Positions 1 to 9,900 of a stretch of 64,000 bases of DNA are shown here, piece after piece; position 1 is the first letter of the stretch, and every line of letters starts with the position of its first letter. The notes beneath the pieces were generated by a model. It was not told the origin of the DNA, did not search any database, and saw only the letters and a program-made list of their open reading frames with translations. The translations under genes and the position numbers were made by a program. The DNA is taken from assembly GCF_003024675.1 (NCBI RefSeq), contig NZ_PYLP01000002.1:124001-188000 (forward strand). Direction: 5' to 3'. This stretch comes from Faecalibacillus faecis (GTDB taxonomy: Bacteria > Bacillota_I > Bacilli_A > Erysipelotrichales > Coprobacillaceae).

Positions 1-279
1 AAAGTTACACAAGGTGAGTATGATCCTACTACCGGAGATTATGGAGAGGATACAGTAGATGAAACCTGTGTAATGGCATCTGTCATGGATACAAGGACTG
101 AAACAATGCAAATTGTTTATGGTTCTATCAAGCAAGGAAGCAAAACGATTCATATTCAAAACCATTATGATAAGTCCTACGATTCTATTAGAATTGATAA
201 TAAGATTTATCGAGTGGATTATTCTAGAAAACTTAGAAATAAACAGTCGTTTATCGTTCATGAGGTGCAAAATGGGTAG
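1..279 (+). CDS. Phage head-closure (head-tail connector) protein, C-terminal part
   Basis: The reading frame is open from the first base, so the gene begins outside the window and only about 92 C-terminal residues are seen. The visible part is rich in beta-type sequence and ends at a TAG that overlaps the next gene by 8 bp. The call rests mainly on position: in HK97-like tail modules the small gene just before the gp10-like gene is the head-closure or adaptor protein that joins the portal-adaptor ring to the tail. No diagnostic motif is visible, so another connector protein is possible. Confidence 0.45.
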   Translation, partial: KVTQGEYDPTTGDYGEDTVDETCVMASVMDTRTETMQIVYGSIKQGSKTIHIQNHYDKSYDSIRIDNKIYRVDYSRKLRNKQSFIVHEVQNG

Positions 280-622
280 AAGCATAAAAATTACAGGCGT
301 TAAAGAATTAGAGGCTAAACTAAAGAAAAATGCAACTCTTGATGATGCTAGAACTGTTGTTAAGAAAAATGGTGCGGATTTGCAATCGCGAATGACAAGA
401 AATGCGGTCTTTGTCAAAGGATACTCAACCGGTGCAACTAAAAGAAGTATTAGAAGTGCATTTACAGATTCTAATTTGACTGTAACAGTTGAGCCAACAA
501 CCAGCTATGCATCTTACCCGGAATATGGGACACGATATATGGCGGCCCAACCTTTTGTACGGCCATCTTTCAACATTCAAAAAGAAATCTTCAAAAGAGA
601 ACTAAAGAAACTAATGAAATGA
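272..622 (+). CDS. HK97 gp10-like phage tail component
   Basis: A 116-residue protein of the HK97 gp10 family, which acts at the head-tail or tail-tube interface during tail assembly. It starts at ATG 272, behind a GAGGTG ribosome site that lies inside the previous gene. Features typical of the family are a short N-terminal 'ITGVKELEAKL' helix, a basic helical core, the 'GYSTGATKRSI' stretch and a C-terminal 'YPEYGTRYMAAQPFVRPSF' block, which is the most conserved part of gp10 proteins. An upstream in-frame ATG exists, but it would overlap the previous gene by more than 150 bp without a ribosome site. Confidence 0.8.
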   Translation: MGRSIKITGVKELEAKLKKNATLDDARTVVKKNGADLQSRMTRNAVFVKGYSTGATKRSIRSAFTDSNLTVTVEPTTSYASYPEYGTRYMAAQPFVRPSFNIQKEIFKRELKKLMK

Positions 623-630
623 GGTGTGTT

Positions 631-1047
631 ATGGATCCTCAACAAGAATTATTCAGTTACTTGTTAGTAACGCTAAAAAAAGAATATCGGGATATGGTTT
701 TTGATGGCTTTATGCCACCTGAAAAAACAACATATCCTTTTATTTATCTTGCTGACAGTCAACAAACTGATGACTATAGCAATAAAACAGCCATCTTCAA
801 TAACGTGTATCAAACCATTCACATATGGAATGACTCGCCTAAAAAAAGAGGAACTGTTTCTAATATGGCATTAAAAATAAAAAACATTGTAAGAAGATTG
901 GAATACACGAGCAATTACAAGTGGGAAATTAGAAATATTGAACAAAGAATTTTGGAAGATACGACAACTAAGACACCACTTATGCATGTTGTGTTAGAGT
1001 TAGAATTCAAATCTTCTAGTAAAGGAGGAAAAAGAAGTGATCAATAA
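631..1047 (+). CDS. Phage tail terminator / tail completion protein (gp17-like, DUF3168-type)
   Basis: A 138-residue protein between the gp10-like gene and the major tail protein, the usual place of the tail terminator that caps the tail tube and docks it to the head. The sequence has the expected layout: an N-terminal helix ('QELFSYLLVTLKKEY'), then the 'YPFIYLADSQQTDD' strand, a 'YQTIHIWND' strand and a C-terminal strand 'MHVVLELEF'. ATG 631 sits 6 bases after GAGG. ATG 619 overlaps the previous stop but lacks a ribosome site. The gene overlaps the next one by 11 bp. Confidence 0.6.
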   Translation: MDPQQELFSYLLVTLKKEYRDMVFDGFMPPEKTTYPFIYLADSQQTDDYSNKTAIFNNVYQTIHIWNDSPKKRGTVSNMALKIKNIVRRLEYTSNYKWEIRNIEQRILEDTTTKTPLMHVVLELEFKSSSKGGKRSDQ

Positions 1048-1585
1048 AATTGATTTGCAATTATTTGCTGATGAAAGTCCTGAAACGATTTCAGGAAAAA
1101 AACTTGTCTACTTATTTAGAGTGGCAGAAGATTCAAAAACAGAAAATGCAGGTGCTTTAGCTTTTGTAACCGAAAATGAAAGAACAACATCTAAAGATGC
1201 TGATTCTACACAAACGAAAGATGGAAATGTTCGTACACCTGGTGCTGCTGAAATTGAAATCACAAGTACATCATTATTGCCTAAAGGGGATAAGATGATT
1301 GATAAATTAGAATCAGCAATGCTAAATGACAAACTTGTAGAATGCTGGGAGGTAAATTTAGCTGAACCTGGTTCTAGCGCAAATAGTGGTAAATATAAAT
1401 CAAAATATTATCAAGGATATATTACTGAATTAGGAATTTCTTCTAATGCTGAAGATAATGTTGAAGTAAGTATCACTTATGGAGCTAACGGTCAAGGTGC
1501 AGATGGATACGCAACGTTGACTGATGAGCAAAAAGAAATTGCATCTTACGTCTATAAAGATGTAATAAAAGAAAGCGGAGAATAG
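1037..1585 (+). CDS. Phage major tail protein (tail tube)
   Basis: A 182-residue protein that fits the TP901-1-like major tail protein family, whose hexamer rings stack into the tail tube. It starts at GTG 1037, eight bases after AGGAGG. The N-terminal 'KIDLQLFADE' is a common start for Firmicute phage structural proteins. The middle has alternating strands ('GAAEIEITSTSLLPKGD', 'VECWEVNLAEPG', 'KYYQGYITELGISSNAEDN') that match the tube-protein beta sandwich. Its place, just before a terminator and the tail chaperones, agrees. The gene is intact. Confidence 0.8.
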   Translation: MINKIDLQLFADESPETISGKKLVYLFRVAEDSKTENAGALAFVTENERTTSKDADSTQTKDGNVRTPGAAEIEITSTSLLPKGDKMIDKLESAMLNDKLVECWEVNLAEPGSSANSGKYKSKYYQGYITELGISSNAEDNVEVSITYGANGQGADGYATLTDEQKEIASYVYKDVIKESGE

Positions 1586-1611
1586 GACGGGTATTTATAT
1601 CCGTTCTTTTT
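1584..1611 (+). terminator. Rho-independent terminator after the major tail protein
   Basis: A 7-bp stem (1584-1590 with 601-607 of the same kilobase, one G-U pair) with a 10-nt loop is followed by a T run. It starts inside the TAG stop. A partial terminator here would keep the abundant tube protein more highly expressed than the downstream tail genes. Confidence 0.75.
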
Positions 1612-1634
1612 ATTTGGATTGAGAGGAGAAAATT

Positions 1635-2012
1635 ATGGAATTAACTATTGAAAACAAAACATATAATTTTAGATTTGGAATTGGATTTGTAAGATATTTA
1701 GATGGAAAATCTTCAATTGAACAAAATGGTGTTCAATTTGGAATTGGATTGGAAACATTGATTCCAAACTTATTAACAGGAAATACTGTTACTTTATCTG
1801 ATTGTTTATTTGTAGCAAATAGAACTGAAAACCCAAGAGTCACTCAAGAACAGCTTGATAATTATATCGATAATGAAAATACAGATATTGATGGCCTTTT
1901 TGACGATGTGTTAAAAGAGTTAAAAAAGTCGAATGCTACAAAGAAGAAAGCAAAGATGATAATGAAAGAGTACGAAGAAAAAATGCAAGAAACACAGGAT
2001 CAAGCAATGTAG
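1635..2012 (+). CDS. Tail assembly chaperone gpG-like
   Basis: A 125-residue protein in the place of the lambda gpG-type chaperone, between the tube protein and the tape measure. These chaperones bind the tape measure and guide tube growth; they are absent from the finished virion. It begins 'MELTIENKTYNFRFGIGF', a typical start for the Firmicute version, and ends in a lysine-rich helical tail. A ribosome site GAGAGGAG precedes ATG 1635. The reading frame contains a canonical -1 slippery heptamer at 1922-1928, so a fraction of ribosomes should continue into the next reading frame to give the longer gpGT form. Confidence 0.75.
   Translation: MELTIENKTYNFRFGIGFVRYLDGKSSIEQNGVQFGIGLETLIPNLLTGNTVTLSDCLFVANRTENPRVTQEQLDNYIDNENTDIDGLFDDVLKELKKSNATKKKAKMIMKEYEEKMQETQDQAM
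1922..1928 (+). promoter_or_regulatory. Programmed -1 frameshift site (gpG to gpGT)
   Basis: The heptamer A AAA AAG is in the right phase (zero-frame codons TTA AAA AAG). It is the same heptamer used by E. coli dnaX. A -1 slip moves the ribosome into a frame that stays open to 2338. No strong downstream hairpin was spotted by eye. Confidence 0.65.
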
Positions 2013-2338
2013 TAACATATGAAGAAATAATCGAAAATTGTTTTCGCTATTTAAACATCAATGATATTGATAAAATCAATAGATTAACAATCAAAGATTA
2101 TAGATGTTTGATGAAAGGCGCTCAAAAGAAAAAGATTGATGAATCAGAACAGTTATTTCTCTTAGCATGGGTTATCAGACAAGCAAAAGCACAAAAGAAA
2201 AGTGGTAGATATGTATATAGAACTTTCAAACAGTTCTTTAATCGAAAGAAAATCGAAAGCAGTATAGAAAATCAAAATAATGAAACTTCTCTCATTGAAC
2301 GAATTAGACAAGCTGTAGAAATTCAAGGAAGGAAGTGA
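1928..2338 (+). CDS. gpGT extension of the tail assembly chaperone (frameshift product)
   Basis: This frame lies -1 relative to gpG and is open from the slippery site to the TGA at 2338. The fused product would be about 234 residues. The distal part ('VVTYEEIIENCFRYLNIND', then a basic 'AQKKKIDESEQLFLLAW' helix) looks like the T domain that contacts the tape measure. No ribosome site precedes the first internal ATG (2111), which favours frameshifting over independent start. It ends 6 bp before the tape measure start. Confidence 0.65.
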   Translation, partial: VECYKEESKDDNERVRRKNARNTGSSNVVTYEEIIENCFRYLNINDIDKINRLTIKDYRCLMKGAQKKKIDESEQLFLLAWVIRQAKAQKKSGRYVYRTFKQFFNRKKIESSIENQNNETSLIERIRQAVEIQGRK

Positions 2339-2344
2339 TAATTA

Positions 2345-5300
2345 TTGGAAACATATAGTGTAAAAGCAATACTGAGTGCTGTTGATCAAAACTTTACAAG
2401 CACTATGAAAATGGCTAACAGTAGTCTTTCAGGCATTAAAAGTGCAAGTGAAGGAGCTACTAGTTCAATAATGAAAATTGCTAGTGGCATAGGGGTTTTT
2501 AAAGCTTTAAGTGCAAGTGCTAACTTAGTTAAAAGTTCTATTTCAAGTGCCATGGGTAGACAAGATACTATGGAAGCGTTCAACCGTACTATCACACAGA
2601 TTACTGGCAGTGCTGAAAATGCCACTAAGGCATTAGAAGATTTAAAGAAAATCACTAAAGGTACTGCGTATGGATTGGACATTGCAGCAAAAGCAACTCA
2701 AAACTTTGTTACTCGTGGTATGGATTTATCAAAAGCAACCAAGTCTGTTGGTATTTGGGCAGATGCAGTCAGCTTCTATGGAAAAGGAACCAATGAACAG
2801 TTAGAAACAGTTACGGATGCTCTAGCGAAAATGAGAACTAAAGGAACGGTTGAAATGGACCAATTAAATCGTATGTTTGATATTGGAATTGATGCCGTGG
2901 GTATTTATGCAAAAGCAGTAGGAAAGAGTTCTCAAGAGGTTTCAAATAGTTTATCGGATAAAACAATAAGAACTGATGAATTTTTGAATGTAGTAGAGAA
3001 AGCTATGGAAGAAGGCACTAATGGTGTTCAGAAGATTGCAGGTGCTGCTAAAGAAGCTGGTGCATCTTGGACAGGAACGATTGATAACATGAAAGCTGCA
3101 ACAACACGTGGTGTTCTAAGCATCATGCAAGCAATTGATGACATGCTATCAAAAAACAAGCTACCTCAAATGAGAGAAATGATTTCTCAATTTGGGGAAG
3201 GTGCTGAAACCACAATGAATACTGTTGCCAATGGCATTAAAAATTTAAAAGACGTTGGAGCACTAATTCCACAAATTGGAGCACTGGGAAGTGCTCTTTT
3301 TGTCGTTGGTGGAAGTGTTGATTATATAAAAGCTTTAGGTGGAGGGTTTGATGCTCTTTCACTTAAAACAAAGCTATTTAATAAAAGTTTAGCTGATACA
3401 AAAAATAAAATTTCTGTAGTAAGTAAAGTGCTTAAAGGAAATTTGTCATTAGGAACTAATGAATTTAAAAGACTGACGGCTAGTAGCCAAGTTCTTGCCG
3501 AAAAGGTAACAATTTTAAAAGGTGCACTTAACGGACAATTTGGATCAGATGCATTTGGAAAATTGAGCAAAACAAGCCAAAAGTTTGCAAATGACATAGA
3601 AAACATTTTTCCACGCTTTGATAATATTACAAATAAGCTAGATGAAGTAAAAAGTAAATTTTCAAAATTAATGCCTGATTCAACAAAATCAAGTATTGAT
3701 AATTTTAAAAATTTAATAAGTGGTAGCATGTCTATTGGAAAAGATAAAGTAAATGCTGTAGGTGATTCAATTGCTCAAATGTCATTCAAATTTCAAAGTG
3801 CGACAGGAAGATTTTCAAAAGACGGTCCTAAAATTTGGAAAGTTTTTAACAAACTCTCTAGTGTATCAGGGTATATATCAAACAAGATATCGCCAAAGTT
3901 AGGAAAAGCTATAAGTGCAGGATTTAAACAAATTCCTAACGCAGGTGCTAAAGCTTTAACATCAATGACTAGTGCTATGTCAAAAGTATTTGCGATTGCT
4001 ATGAAATCAGTAGGACCTGCAGCTATTTTAGGATTGGTTGTTGCTGGTTTAGGAATTGTAAATAATCAGTTTGGAAGTCAAATTGATCAGATGATTGCCA
4101 CGGTTGTTACACAGGCGCCTAAAGTGATTAGTAATTTTGTAAAAGGAATTACCAGTCAAATGCCTATGTTAGCAAGTTCAGGAGCACAGTTACTTGTTCA
4201 CTTATCAGTCGGAATAGCCAAAACATTACCACTTGTTGTAAATGCAGGTATGCAAATATTGAATTCAATTATTCAGGGAATATCAGCTAACGCTCAATCA
4301 ATTGTTAAAAGCGCATTGCTAATTGTTGGTACTTTAGGTGGCGCAATATTAAATGCTATACCTCAATTGCTTGGAATTGGATTACAATTCATTGTTTCAA
4401 TTACACAAGGTATTTTAGATAACATGCCTTTAATATTGGTAGGAATTCAAACTATGATTACCAATATTACAACAGCGATTCAAACACAACTGCCTACAAT
4501 GATACAAATGGGCGTTCAAATTCTACAAAATATTGCTACCGGTATTGTTCAAATGCTACCTCAATTAGTTGTAGGAGCTATTCAAATTATAACTACACTG
4601 ATTAATACAATCAGTGAAAATCTTCCTACAATCCTTAATGGTGCAGTAGAAATCATCAATACATTAGTTGATGGTTTAATCAATAATTTACCACAAATAA
4701 TCGATGCTACAGTTGAATTGATAGGAGCAATTTTAAACGCAATTATTACAAATCTCCCTCAAATCATGACTGCAGGTGTTCAAATTATCTTGAAGTTGGT
4801 TTCAGGATTGATTTCAGCAATACCTCATGTTATTTCGGGTGCGGCTAAAATTGCTAAGAAAATTATTTCAACTTTCAAGGATACAAACTGGTTAGAAATC
4901 GGTATTAATATCATCAAAGGAATCGCAAAAGGAATTTCTAGTGCTGCTGGTCAGTTATGGAATGCAGCTAAAGGTGTTTTAGGCGGTTTCAAAGACAAAG
5001 TTCTAGGGTTCTTTGGTATTCATTCGCCTTCTCGTTGGGGTAAATGGGTAGGAAAAATGATTGATACTGGATTTGCTAAAGGTGTTGGCAATAATATTCG
5101 TTTGATTGCAAATCAAGCTCAAAAAATGTTTGATACTGTACAATCTTACGTTTTTGATGTCAATACATTAGGTATGAACCTTTCGCTCGCTGATGGACTT
5201 AGTGGTACTTTGAATCGTTATATAGAATACAATGATCGCTATATTGATGATGAAGGTGGTAACGATGATAACACAGAATATAACTTCAATATTACAACTG

Positions 5301-5401
5301 AAATTGATGGTAAAACAGCTGGTAAAGCAATGGCAAAATACACTAAAGAAGAACTTGATAGGATGGACAAACATTCAAGAAGATTGAGAGGTGATATCTA
5401 A
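2345..5401 (+). CDS. Phage tail tape measure protein
   Basis: A 1018-residue protein that sets tail length and is ejected with the DNA. It starts at TTG 2345, 9 bases after AAGGAAGGAAG. The N-terminal 270 residues carry the tape-measure core ('GRQDTMEAFNRTITQITGS', 'GTVEMDQLNRMFDIGIDAV'). Residues about 540-840 are a long hydrophobic region built from imperfect repeats of roughly 20 residues with the theme 'NLPQIIxAxVxIIxxLIxGI', interpreted as membrane-active segments. The C-terminal part has the frequent 'GIHSPSRWGKWVGKMID' motif. The size predicts a tail of roughly 150 nm, by the usual 1.5 angstrom per residue rule. Confidence 0.93.
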   Translation: METYSVKAILSAVDQNFTSTMKMANSSLSGIKSASEGATSSIMKIASGIGVFKALSASANLVKSSISSAMGRQDTMEAFNRTITQITGSAENATKALEDLKKITKGTAYGLDIAAKATQNFVTRGMDLSKATKSVGIWADAVSFYGKGTNEQLETVTDALAKMRTKGTVEMDQLNRMFDIGIDAVGIYAKAVGKSSQEVSNSLSDKTIRTDEFLNVVEKAMEEGTNGVQKIAGAAKEAGASWTGTIDNMKAATTRGVLSIMQAIDDMLSKNKLPQMREMISQFGEGAETTMNTVANGIKNLKDVGALIPQIGALGSALFVVGGSVDYIKALGGGFDALSLKTKLFNKSLADTKNKISVVSKVLKGNLSLGTNEFKRLTASSQVLAEKVTILKGALNGQFGSDAFGKLSKTSQKFANDIENIFPRFDNITNKLDEVKSKFSKLMPDSTKSSIDNFKNLISGSMSIGKDKVNAVGDSIAQMSFKFQSATGRFSKDGPKIWKVFNKLSSVSGYISNKISPKLGKAISAGFKQIPNAGAKALTSMTSAMSKVFAIAMKSVGPAAILGLVVAGLGIVNNQFGSQIDQMIATVVTQAPKVISNFVKGITSQMPMLASSGAQLLVHLSVGIAKTLPLVVNAGMQILNSIIQGISANAQSIVKSALLIVGTLGGAILNAIPQLLGIGLQFIVSITQGILDNMPLILVGIQTMITNITTAIQTQLPTMIQMGVQILQNIATGIVQMLPQLVVGAIQIITTLINTISENLPTILNGAVEIINTLVDGLINNLPQIIDATVELIGAILNAIITNLPQIMTAGVQIILKLVSGLISAIPHVISGAAKIAKKIISTFKDTNWLEIGINIIKGIAKGISSAAGQLWNAAKGVLGGFKDKVLGFFGIHSPSRWGKWVGKMIDTGFAKGVGNNIRLIANQAQKMFDTVQSYVFDVNTLGMNLSLADGLSGTLNRYIEYNDRYIDDEGGNDDNTEYNFNITTEIDGKTAGKAMAKYTKEELDRMDKHSRRLRGDI

Positions 5402-6952
5402 ATGTTATATGATTTTATAGACACAACTTCGAACATATCAGCAGGTAATTATTTGCCTGCTGAAGCAATGTCTTTTAATGGCGTTTATTTAGAAAATGAG
5501 ATTGATGGTTATCGAACCCTCTCGGTTCAAGGCAGAGAACTTGCATCTTCTTCAATTAATGACATTGAAATTAATAGTAAAGATGGTACACATTATAAAT
5601 CAAGAAGGTATGATTCGAGAATTATTACTGTTAAATATCAATTGATTACTAAAAGTAATAGTGAGTTTAGAAAAGCATTTAATAAAATGAACAGCATTTT
5701 TGCCGTTGAGCAAGCACAAATTATTTTTAATGATGAGCCAGATAAATTTTTTATTGGAACCACACAAGGAAATCATGAAATTGAAGGTGGTTCAAACTCC
5801 GTAATAGGTGAGATTGAAATATATTGTGCGGATCCATTTAAATATAGCGTTAAAGAAAAAACAGTAACTGCTACATTAGATAACGGTTATACTTTTGAAA
5901 TAGATTACAAAGGAACTAGAAAAGCTTATCCAAAAATCGAAGCTGTAATGCATGGTGACAATGGTTTTCTTGCTTTAGTAAACGATCAAAAGAAAATTCT
6001 ACAGTTTGGAAATCCTGATGAAGTCGATGGAGAAAATTACACACAAAATGAATACTTATGTCATTTGTCAGATTTTGCTAATTTACCAAACGACTCTCCC
6101 GATTATTATAGACCTTATATTAGAACCGGTGGCGGAATGATATATCAAACTTACAATGGAAGTAATTATAACCCTTGTTTGTACATGACATCGGTAGCAC
6201 AATCAGGACATTTTTGGACAGGAGCTTGCAGATTATTAACAATTCCAGCAGATTCAAATGGCGAAAGAGGAGCAAAGAATTTCTACTGCTATATGAATCA
6301 ATGGTTCTCTATCGGTATATCAGGTCAAACAGGCATTCAAGAAATATCATTTTTAACGGATGATAACAAAGTAATTTGCGGAGTATCTATCAATAAAACA
6401 GACGCTGCAGGGGAAGGTGCCTACGTATCATTCTTTATCAATGGTGATAATGTTGTTAAAAATATGTTATTTTATCCATACGAAGATCAACAGTTAAATA
6501 TGTTTGATAATGCAAGAGGTCATAATTGTGTTGTAAAAGAAGGCGGAACTATTAAGTTCTATTATCAAGGAACATATTATCAATATACAGTACCAGAAGT
6601 AGAAAATATGGTTTGTACAAAGATACAAGTTGGTATGGCTCAATGGGGCGAAAGAAACATGAGTGAACAATGGATATCACATAATTGTATTCGTGCTATC
6701 GATTTTCAAAAGATGTATGTAACTAAATGGCGCGATGTCCCAAATAAATTTAGAAATGGAAACAAATTAACCATTGAATGCGAGACTGCAAATGTTTATT
6801 TGAATGGTGTTAGAGATCCATCATTAGGTGCTTTAGCAAACAACTGGGATAATTTCTATTTGAAACCTGGATATAACCAAATCAAATTTATACATTCAAC
6901 ATGGGCTACTAAACCTACGGTTACATTAAAATATAGAGAGGTGTTCTTATGA
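5402..6952 (+). CDS. Distal tail protein (Dit), siphovirus tail family
   Basis: A 516-residue protein immediately after the tape measure. The N-terminal 170 residues match the Dit fold ('SISAG'-type start region, 'GRELASSSINDIEINSKDG', 'ITVKYQLITKSNSEFRKAF', 'DPFKYSVKEK'), which forms the baseplate ring at the tail tip. The remaining 340 residues are an insertion or C-terminal extension rich in aromatic residues and beta strands, much longer than a minimal Dit (about 250 residues), as in 'evolved Dit' proteins that carry carbohydrate-binding modules. The end 'NVYLNGVRDPSLGALANNW' is the normal Dit terminus. It overlaps the next gene by 4 bp. Confidence 0.82.
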   Translation: MLYDFIDTTSNISAGNYLPAEAMSFNGVYLENEIDGYRTLSVQGRELASSSINDIEINSKDGTHYKSRRYDSRIITVKYQLITKSNSEFRKAFNKMNSIFAVEQAQIIFNDEPDKFFIGTTQGNHEIEGGSNSVIGEIEIYCADPFKYSVKEKTVTATLDNGYTFEIDYKGTRKAYPKIEAVMHGDNGFLALVNDQKKILQFGNPDEVDGENYTQNEYLCHLSDFANLPNDSPDYYRPYIRTGGGMIYQTYNGSNYNPCLYMTSVAQSGHFWTGACRLLTIPADSNGERGAKNFYCYMNQWFSIGISGQTGIQEISFLTDDNKVICGVSINKTDAAGEGAYVSFFINGDNVVKNMLFYPYEDQQLNMFDNARGHNCVVKEGGTIKFYYQGTYYQYTVPEVENMVCTKIQVGMAQWGERNMSEQWISHNCIRAIDFQKMYVTKWRDVPNKFRNGNKLTIECETANVYLNGVRDPSLGALANNWDNFYLKPGYNQIKFIHSTWATKPTVTLKYREVFL

Positions 6953-9900
6953 TTATTTATTTAGCTGATAGACATATGAACATCGTTGCTACATGTTCAA
7001 ATAATCTACCAAAGGGCTTAAAATTTCAAAATGATTTAAAAGCAGAAGATGTTGAGTCTGGTGTTGCTACTTTTTCAGTCGATATTTTGTATGATGAAGA
7101 AGATGCAGTTAAAACAGCTCAATATTGTGAATCAGGAAACTACGTGCTTGTCTACGATGATAATGGGGAAAATGGATTCTACACAATCATCGAAGCTGAA
7201 AACGACAGAAAAGAGCACAGTATTAATATTTATGCAGAAGATGGCGGTTTGGACTTATTAAATGAGGTAGTTGATGCTTATACAGCAGATGGGCCTCATC
7301 CAATCGCCTTTTATATTGAAAAATTCTCATACGACAGTGGATTTGAAATTGGATTAAATGAAGTAAGTGACTTGAATCGTACGCTTTCATGGACCGGACA
7401 AGACACTTGTACAGCAAGAATCTTAAGTGTTGCAAATTCATTCGATGCTGAAATTGGATTCAGTTTTACTGTCAAAAATATGGCTATTACTCATAAGTAT
7501 ATCAACATCTATAAGAAGCGTGGAAATGAAAATGTTGCTCAATTACGTTTGAATACGGACATTGATAACATCATCGTTAAAAGTTCCATTTCAGATTTGA
7601 TTACTTGTTTGATTCCAAGCGGTGGAACTCCTGAAGGTTCTGAATATCCGATAACATTAGCTGGATATTCCTATGATGATGGAGATATCTATATTAATGA
7701 AATTGGATGGCTTGCTTCAAGGTCGGCATTAGCTAAATGGAGTCGTTATCAATGGGAAACATATGGAAGTTATGGCGGTCATATCGTTAAATATTATACT
7801 TACGATACAACAAGCCAATCAGAATTATGCAACAGATCGATTTCTTATTTAAAGAAATACTGCGATATCATTTACAACTATGAAGTAGATATTGCTATAC
7901 TTCCTGATAATGTTCGAATTGGAGATACCATCAACATTATTGATGAAAATGGTGAACTTTATCTAAGCGCAAGGGTCTTGAAATTAGAAACCTCATCTTG
8001 TGATAAAACTGCAACAGCAACATTAGGAAATTTCTTGATCAAATCAGGTGGAATCAGCGAAAAAGTCAAAATGATGGCTGAACAGTTTAAAGATTATGTA
8101 GTTAAGCAAAGAGAACAAACTTACAAGACTCAACAGTTAGCTAAGTCGGCTCTAACAAAGGCTAATGAAGCAAGCACTACTGCAACCAATGCAAGTAAGA
8201 AAGCGGATGATGCGAAGACAAGTGCTGCTGAAGCTATAACTAATTCGAATACAGCTATTAATCAATCAAATGAAGCAAAGACTGCCGCTAATGAAGCAAA
8301 GACTGCCGCTAACGAAGCTAAAGCCAGTGCTTCTGATGCGTTAAATAGAGTTGACTCGGCACAGGAAGATATTAAAAAAGCTAAAGAAAATATCAATAAT
8401 TTACAAAAAGACATTACATCGACAACTAAAACACTTGATGAAATGGCGTCTCAAGCTGAAAAGACAAAAGAAACTTTGGATGGTCTTAGTGGTGACTTAC
8501 AAGAGACGAAAGAAACTCTTGAAATGAGCTATGCTAAAAAGACTGATCTAAGTGAAACTGCAGCAAGTCTTAAAGCTGAAATTACTAAAAGTGCAACCGA
8601 GTTGTCTACAAACATTGAAAAGACATATGCCGGTAAAAGTGATGTGACTGAGATTGAAGGAAGACTTCAAAGTCAAATTACTCAAAATGCTGAAGGTTTA
8701 ACAAGTCAAGTTAATAAAATAGCTAAACTTGAAAATGATACGACCGATGCTCAAGAAAAGATTACTGCTGCTCGTAAAGCTGCTGAAGACGCTCAAACGG
8801 CAGCCAATGAAGCTCAACAAAAAGCAAATGATGCTAAAACTGCAGCTAAGAATGCTCAAACTTCAGCCGATTCAGCAAGCGCTAATGCTACTGATGCCCA
8901 ACAAAAAGCAAACGAAGCAAAAGCTACAGCTGAAAATGCGAACAACAGATTACAGTCTGCAGAGTCAGATTTGTCTGCTGCTAAAGAAAATTTAAAAAAT
9001 GTTACTGCTGATGTCAACGCGACAAAAGAACAAGTTCAAGCTGCCCAAAATGCAGTAACTGAAGCCGAAAAGAATGTATCAAAAGCTCTTCAAGATGCCA
9101 ATGATGCACAAACTACAGCTAAGAATGCCCAAACGGCTGCCGATAATGCTCAAAGTGCCGCTGACGATGCTCAACAGGTTGCCGACGATGCAAAGACGAA
9201 AGCTGAAGGTGCATCTACCGCAGCTGAGATTGCAAAGTCAACCGCACAAAAGGCTCAGGAAACGGTTGCGGCCTTGACAAAACGAATTGAAACTGCTGAA
9301 ACAAACATTAACCAAAATGCGAAAAGTATTTCGTTGACTGCTCAAAAAGTTGATGAAGTTGGTGATCAGTTAAAAAATAATTATTACTCTAAGATTGAAA
9401 CTGATGCTGCAATCAAAATCGAATCCGATAAAATCGACAGCATTGTACATAGAGTTGATACAATTGACTCTATATCTAACGAGGCTATTACCCAAGCAAC
9501 TCAAACTGCGGATAAGTTTAACTGGCTTGTTAAATCAGGTACAAGTGCGACTGACTTCACTTTAACTGATCGTACTGCTACATTGATTTCTCAATATATT
9601 AATCTTAATGGATTGGTTACTTTTAGTGGATTGAACTCTGAAACACAATCGAAAATCACTAATGCTTCAACTAATGCCTTAAATGCAATATCTAAGGCAG
9701 ATTCAGCAAACACCTTACTTTCTTCATGGTGTTCAGCAAATGACAAAACTCTTATTAACGGTGCTAAAATTTATACCAGCTCAATTACTGCTGAAAAAAT
9801 AAGCGTAAATACTTTAAGCTCGTTATCTGCCAATCTTGGTTCAATTACAGCGGGATCTATCAATATTAATAACAAGTTTATTGTAGACTCAGTTGGTAAT

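Noticed and set aside
8729-9277. Open reading frames in other frames over the fibre coiled coil
   Set aside because: They mirror the Ala/Lys/Glu codon repeats of the real gene, begin without ribosome sites, and have a biased Lys/Leu/Gln composition.
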